Source of the DNA: Spyradenecus sp045634445
GTDB lineage: Bacteria > Verrucomicrobiota > Kiritimatiellia > RFP12 > DVOR01
DNA length: 17,550 bases
Direction: 5' to 3'
Assembly (NCBI GenBank): GCA_045634445.1
Contig: JAZRAG010000056.1
Coordinates: 1-17,550, forward strand
Shown: in pieces, positions 14,038 to 17,550 of the stretch
Layout of the letters: each line of letters begins with the position of its first letter
How positions within the stretch are numbered: position 1 is the first letter of the stretch
The notes under the pieces: generated by a model
What the model was told of the DNA's origin: nothing
Seen by the model: only the letters and a program-made list of their open reading frames with translations
Databases searched by the model: none
Program-made: the position numbers and the translations under genes

Positions 14038-15861
14038 TTAAACGTCTGTATTATCCACCACCAAATTCGACAAGATATACTGGCGACGTTCTTGGGTATT
14101 AGTACCCATGAAGAAACGCAAGGTTTCTTGCACATAGACATCGTTGTGGATGTTCACAGGCGTCAAACGAATGTTTTCGCCGATAAAGTCTTTAAATTCC
14201 TTGGCGTTGATTTCACCGAGACCTTTGAATCGGGTGATTTCGGCTTTTGCGCCACAGGCCTTAATCGCAGCTTCGCGTTCTTCATCATTGTAACAATAGA
14301 AGCTCTGCTTGGCATTGCGCACGCGGAAAAGCGGCGTTTCCAAGATGAAGAGACGGCCATCCTTAATGATGTGGTCAAAGAATCGCAAGAAAAAGGTAAT
14401 CAGCAAGTTACGAATGTGCAACCCGTCTACATCAGCATCGGTTGCCAAAATCACCTTACCATAACGCAAAGTGTCGGGCGTCTGCTCAATGCCGAGCGTC
14501 TTCACCAAATCGTAGAATTCCTTATTCTTGTAGATAGCGTCACGCTTGAGATCACACACATTTAAGGGCTTACCGCGCAGTTTGAAAACGGCCTGCGTCT
14601 GCGTATCGCGCGCAGTTGCCACCGTACCTCCTGCAGACTTACCTTCCACGAGGAAGAGCATTGTATCTTCGCCCTTCCCCTTAAGCTTATCATAGTGCTG
14701 CTTGCAGTCCACAAGTTCTTCCACGCGCACCGTGCTCTGCTTGACACGTTCGCGCACCAACTTCTGAATACCCTTCATTTCTGCGCGAATCTTCGAGGTC
14801 TCTTCAATCTTATTGATGAGGCGCTGAGCATCTTCGGGGTGACGATGGAGTTCATCCTCCACAATCTTCTTCACTTCCGCCACCAATTCTGCGCGGATTT
14901 CAGGATTGCCGAGTTTATTCTTCGTTTGGCTTTCAAAGACAGGCTCTTTCAAGCGAATGGCCACTGCCGCAATAATACCATCGCGCGCCACGTCACCTTC
15001 GTAACGCTTTTTGGAGAACTCTTGAATCCCCTTCAAAAAGCCTTCCTTAAAGGCTGTTAAGTGCGTACCGCCATCATTGGTGTACTGACCATTCACAAAA
15101 CTGTAGTAGTCTTCACCCATGTGGTTGGAGTGCGTAAAGGCAATTTCAAGCTTCTTGGAGCGGAAGCAAATCGGCTCGTAGAGTTGCTCCATACCGGCTT
15201 CAGCATTGATCAAATCCTCCAAACCTGCTTCCGAACAGTAAGATTCGCCATTTAAATCAAGCGTCAAGCCTGCGTTCAAATACGCGTACATCTTCATGCG
15301 GCGCTGCACATGCTCTTCACGGAAGGCGAACTTCGGGAAAATCTCAATATCAGGCAAGAATTCAATGTAGGTACCATTGCGTTCTTTACTCTCGCCCTCA
15401 CGCGTATCAATCAACTTACCGCGTGCAAACGTTGCCTCCACAAACTTACCATCACGCTGCGAACGCACCAAGAAACTCTCCGAAAGCGCATTTACCGCCT
15501 TCGTACCCACACCATTCATACCCACAGAGAATTGGAACACATCGTCATTATACTTACCGCCTGTGTTCATCTGGCTCACGCAGTCCACGACCTTTCCCAA
15601 AGGAATGCCACGACCATAGTCGCGAATCGCCACGCGCCCTGTCTTATAATTCAACTTTATCACGACGCGCTTACCGAAGCCCATCACGAATTCGTCAATC
15701 GCGTTATCCAGCACTTCCTTCAAGAGAATGTAAATACCATCCTCATACTGCGCACCGTCACCCTTACGACCGATATACATACCCGTACGTTGGCGAATAT
15801 GCTCCAACGGATCCAACGTCTGGATATTACTTTCATCATATTGTGCAGGATTCTTTGCCAT
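14038..15861 (-). CDS. parE: DNA topoisomerase IV subunit B (type IIA, ParE-like)
   Basis: This is the ATPase/TOPRIM subunit of a type IIA topoisomerase that unlinks daughter chromosomes. The 607-residue length and motif style fit the short ParE of Bacteroidota and PVC bacteria better than GyrB. The GHKL ATPase shows EVLDNAIDE (49-57), DYGRGIPLGK (81-90) and VGMNGVGTKAVNALS (113-127), and the transducer has the QTK loop (312-314). The TOPRIM domain has EGKSAGG (406-412), RGKPLN (429-434), DADVDG (475-480) and RFKGLGE (544-550). The normally conserved Asp of EGDSA is Lys408 here. An AAGGGG ribosome binding site is 5 nt from the ATG. The partner parC/gyrA is not next to it; proS follows instead. 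Confidence 0.94.
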   Translation of the reverse strand: MAKNPAQYDESNIQTLDPLEHIRQRTGMYIGRKGDGAQYEDGIYILLKEVLDNAIDEFVMGFGKRVVIKLNYKTGRVAIRDYGRGIPLGKVVDCVSQMNTGGKYNDDVFQFSVGMNGVGTKAVNALSESFLVRSQRDGKFVEATFARGKLIDTREGESKERNGTYIEFLPDIEIFPKFAFREEHVQRRMKMYAYLNAGLTLDLNGESYCSEAGLEDLINAEAGMEQLYEPICFRSKKLEIAFTHSNHMGEDYYSFVNGQYTNDGGTHLTAFKEGFLKGIQEFSKKRYEGDVARDGIIAAVAIRLKEPVFESQTKNKLGNPEIRAELVAEVKKIVEDELHRHPEDAQRLINKIEETSKIRAEMKGIQKLVRERVKQSTVRVEELVDCKQHYDKLKGKGEDTMLFLVEGKSAGGTVATARDTQTQAVFKLRGKPLNVCDLKRDAIYKNKEFYDLVKTLGIEQTPDTLRYGKVILATDADVDGLHIRNLLITFFLRFFDHIIKDGRLFILETPLFRVRNAKQSFYCYNDEEREAAIKACGAKAEITRFKGLGEINAKEFKDFIGENIRLTPVNIHNDVYVQETLRFFMGTNTQERRQYILSNLVVDNTDV

Positions 15862-15890
15862 AAAAGCCCCTTAAATCAAAAATTCGCAAT

Positions 15891-15896
15891 AGTATA
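15891..15896 (-). promoter_or_regulatory. Possible -10 box of parE
   Basis: TATACT on the minus strand lies 29 nt upstream of the parE ATG. No convincing -35 hexamer sits at the expected distance. Confidence 0.35.
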
Positions 15897-15964
15897 CCAA
15901 AAAAGCACCCCTATAGCATAAGTTCTTCAAGCGAAAAGAGTAATAGTGTACAAACAACAGTGCC

Positions 15965-16135
15965 CCTGAACCGCAAACGACGGGGACGCTGCGCTCCCCG
16001 AACCCCTAACTGAGCGTAGCCACCCACCCGTCATCCCCGCAGTCCTGCGCCGCAGGCACCCATATGCACGGCTCTCAAGGGCGAGCTGTCATCGTGGGGT
16101 GCAGGGGTGGCGTGAGCCCCTGCAGACTCGCCACG
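15965..16135. repeat. GC-rich structured intergenic element
   Basis: The gap between tyrA and parE is much richer in GC than its surroundings and holds several hairpins: cgggga/tccccg (15981-15986 with 15995-16000), cctgc/gcagg (16044-16048 with 16052-16056), and tgcagggg/cccctgca (16100-16107 with 16117-16124) nested inside ggcgag/ctcgcc (16080-16085 with 16127-16132). No T run follows any stem on either strand, so they are not classic intrinsic terminators. I found no gene in it. It could be a dispersed palindromic repeat or a structured RNA. Confidence 0.5.
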
Positions 16136-16160
16136 TGCCACTTGGTTCTCTGCTGCTGTG

Positions 16161-16994
16161 TTACTTCATTAGGTCGTTCAGCAGGGTGTCGTCTTCTTCG
16201 GCGATGGCTTTGCGGAAGGCTTGGAGGTGCTTTTCAAAGACGTCAATGGCGTCTAGAAGGTAGGCTTTATTTTGACGGAAAATGGGCTGCCACATTGAAA
16301 TCGGCGAATGCGCGATACGCGTCATCGATGCCAAACCACCTCCTGCGAAACGCGCATTCAGGGCTTGATTGCGTTCTGCCTCTTTAATCGTGCGCGACAA
16401 CGCATAAGCTAACACGTGCGGCATATGCGACAAAAGCGCGGCGGTGCGGTCGTGCTCTTCTGCCGACATCGTGGCCAAAACCGCACCCACCTCTTTCCAG
16501 AGCGCGCTAACCTTCGCCACAGCCTCAGGTGCGCTATCATTCGTGTCAATCAAGAGGGTGAAGCGATTACGGAAGAGATTATCAATCGCGGCATCTGGGC
16601 CACTACGTTCCGTGCCAGCCATCGGATGACACGCCACAAAGGCAGCACGATTCGGATGTCCCGCCACTGCATCTACAAGCGCTTGCTTAGTAGAGCCCAC
16701 ATCAATAAAGATCTGTCCAGGGCGCGCGTTATCCAAAAACTTCGGCAAACGTTCGGCCAAAATATTCACGGGCATTGCCAAAACCACCAGGTCACACTGT
16801 TCGGCAAGCGCTTCTGCGCTCTCCACAATGTCATCCACGAGGCCGAGTTCCAATGCGCGTTCCGCGTGCGCTTGGGTGCGATTCCATCCCAAAATACGAC
16901 GCGCCAAACCAAACGTACGAATATCCTTCGCCAAAGAACCGCCAATTAAGCCAATTCCCGCAATGCCTACCGTATTAAACAATTCGCTATTCAT
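16161..16994 (-). CDS. tyrA: Prephenate dehydrogenase
   Basis: TyrA oxidatively decarboxylates prephenate to 4-hydroxyphenylpyruvate, leading to tyrosine. The 277 residues contain the NAD-binding start GIAGIGLIGGSLA (10-22), the VGSTKQ segment (99-104), ACHPMAGTERSGPDAA (121-136) and the conserved LLSHMPHVLAYAL (187-199), followed by GGGLASMTRIAHS and PISMWQPIF (218-239). There is neither an ACT domain nor a fused chorismate mutase, so this is the short monofunctional form. Arogenate dehydrogenase activity cannot be excluded from sequence. The start lies 5 nt after the rsmE stop, so the two are translationally close and surely share a transcript. The ribosome binding site before the ATG is weak. 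Confidence 0.95.
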   Translation of the reverse strand: MNSELFNTVGIAGIGLIGGSLAKDIRTFGLARRILGWNRTQAHAERALELGLVDDIVESAEALAEQCDLVVLAMPVNILAERLPKFLDNARPGQIFIDVGSTKQALVDAVAGHPNRAAFVACHPMAGTERSGPDAAIDNLFRNRFTLLIDTNDSAPEAVAKVSALWKEVGAVLATMSAEEHDRTAALLSHMPHVLAYALSRTIKEAERNQALNARFAGGGLASMTRIAHSPISMWQPIFRQNKAYLLDAIDVFEKHLQAFRKAIAEEDDTLLNDLMK

Positions 16995-16999
16995 CCGCG

Positions 17000-17550
17000 T
17001 TACCGTTCTACAAAATCACTGTTATTGCGCGCACACCCGAGATTGGCAAGGCCGTAAATCGCAGCCGTCTCTGCGCGCAAAATCAAAGGACCCAACGTCA
17101 CGGGCGTGGCACCGCAGTCCAAAATGGTCTGCATTTCATCCTTGGTAAAATCACCCTCTGGGCCACACCACCAGCCCCAAACCTGTCCCTTCTGTACAGG
17201 ATTGAGCGTGTCTAAGACTGGCTTTAAAGGTTTGGCTTCAGGAATCAGCGCTGCCACGATCAACGTCGTACACGCCTGCATCATCGGCACGGTGGCGCTA
17301 AAGGGCACGGGCATCACTACTTCGGGCACATAGGCCGCGCCGCACTGACGTGAAGCTGCCTCCACAATGCGTTGCCAACGGGCCTGTTTGGCCTCGGCTT
17401 GGCGTTTGTCTAGCCGCACCACGGTGCGTGTGCTCATCACTGGCACAATACGCGAAACGCCCAATTCTGTTGCCTTTTCCAAGAGCCACTCCATGCGGTC
17501 ACCCTTTGGAATACACGCAAATAACACCGTCTCTACGGGCGCTTCTGCCG
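17000..17550 (-). CDS. rsmE: 16S rRNA (uracil-1498-N3)-methyltransferase (5' end outside window)
   Basis: RsmE methylates N3 of U1498 in 16S rRNA, in the decoding region, using S-adenosylmethionine. The frame runs from the window edge (first whole codon at 17548, reading AEAPVETVLFACIPKGDRMEW) to the stop at 17000, about 182 codons, so the N-terminal PUA-like domain is missing. The SPOUT methyltransferase part shows KATELGVSRIVPV, the cofactor-knot segments WWCGPEGDFTKDE and VTLGPLILRAETAAIYGLANL, as in the family's GPEGG and LG..ILR.ETA motifs. A GTG at 17527 is only an internal codon and not the start, because family-like sequence continues upstream of it. It precedes tyrA by 5 nt. Confidence 0.93.
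   Translation of the reverse strand, partial: AEAPVETVLFACIPKGDRMEWLLEKATELGVSRIVPVMSTRTVVRLDKRQAEAKQARWQRIVEAASRQCGAAYVPEVVMPVPFSATVPMMQACTTLIVAALIPEAKPLKPVLDTLNPVQKGQVWGWWCGPEGDFTKDEMQTILDCGATPVTLGPLILRAETAAIYGLANLGCARNNSDFVER

Noticed and set aside
1..17550. tRNA or rRNA genes
   Set aside because: I saw no cloverleaf with a TTC-type T-loop in the intergenic stretches and no rRNA-like sequence; a tRNA search program would settle this.

Overview
The window suggests a Gram-negative-type bacterium of the PVC/Bacteroidota sphere. My best inference is a gut-type member of the Kiritimatiellia (Verrucomicrobiota). The reasons are a very large secreted BspA-type leucine-rich-repeat protein with InlB-like B repeats, a topoisomerase IV B subunit of the kind seen in Bacteroidota and PVC bacteria, and moderate GC in the housekeeping genes. 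This placement is from sequence style only. Every gene I can support lies on the minus strand, so transcription runs from high to low coordinates and genes are best read right to left.

Layout, right to left. (1) 17550-16161: the end of rsmE (16S rRNA m3U1498 methyltransferase, 5' end outside the window) followed 5 nt later by tyrA (prephenate dehydrogenase). (2) 16160-15862: a GC-rich gap with nested hairpins, then parE. (3) 13933-9458: a translation/histidine cluster, proS, an HU/IHF-like protein with long tails, hisS, long-form hisG, and a 28-codon gene for a COX24/AURKAIP1-type (bS22-like) ribosomal peptide, closed by a strong intrinsic terminator. (4) 9225-8350: an unrecognised polytopic membrane protein with its own promoter and a terminator whose hairpin is identical to the previous one. 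(5) 8301-7474: a long gene-free region holding a 22-bp phased A-tract/T-tract repeat array and a promoter with a leader of about 270 nt. (6) 7473-2728: a 1581-residue secreted LRR/InlB-repeat protein with a 663-bp-period internal duplication. (7) 2716-2291: the 3' relic of a related secreted-protein gene, then a 16-bp-stem terminator. (8) 2043-1: argC and then parB, which runs off the left edge.

Most of the window is core metabolism and information processing: arginine, histidine and tyrosine biosynthesis, two aminoacyl-tRNA synthetases, ribosome modification and structure, topology and segregation. The part that looks accessory is about 2290-8300: the LRR gene is visibly more AT-rich than its neighbours, is internally duplicated, abuts a gene relic and is preceded by the repeat array. 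The most unusual signal I found is the array at about 7989-8230, which keeps strict 22-bp phase over 11 units while the short cores inside the units flip orientation.
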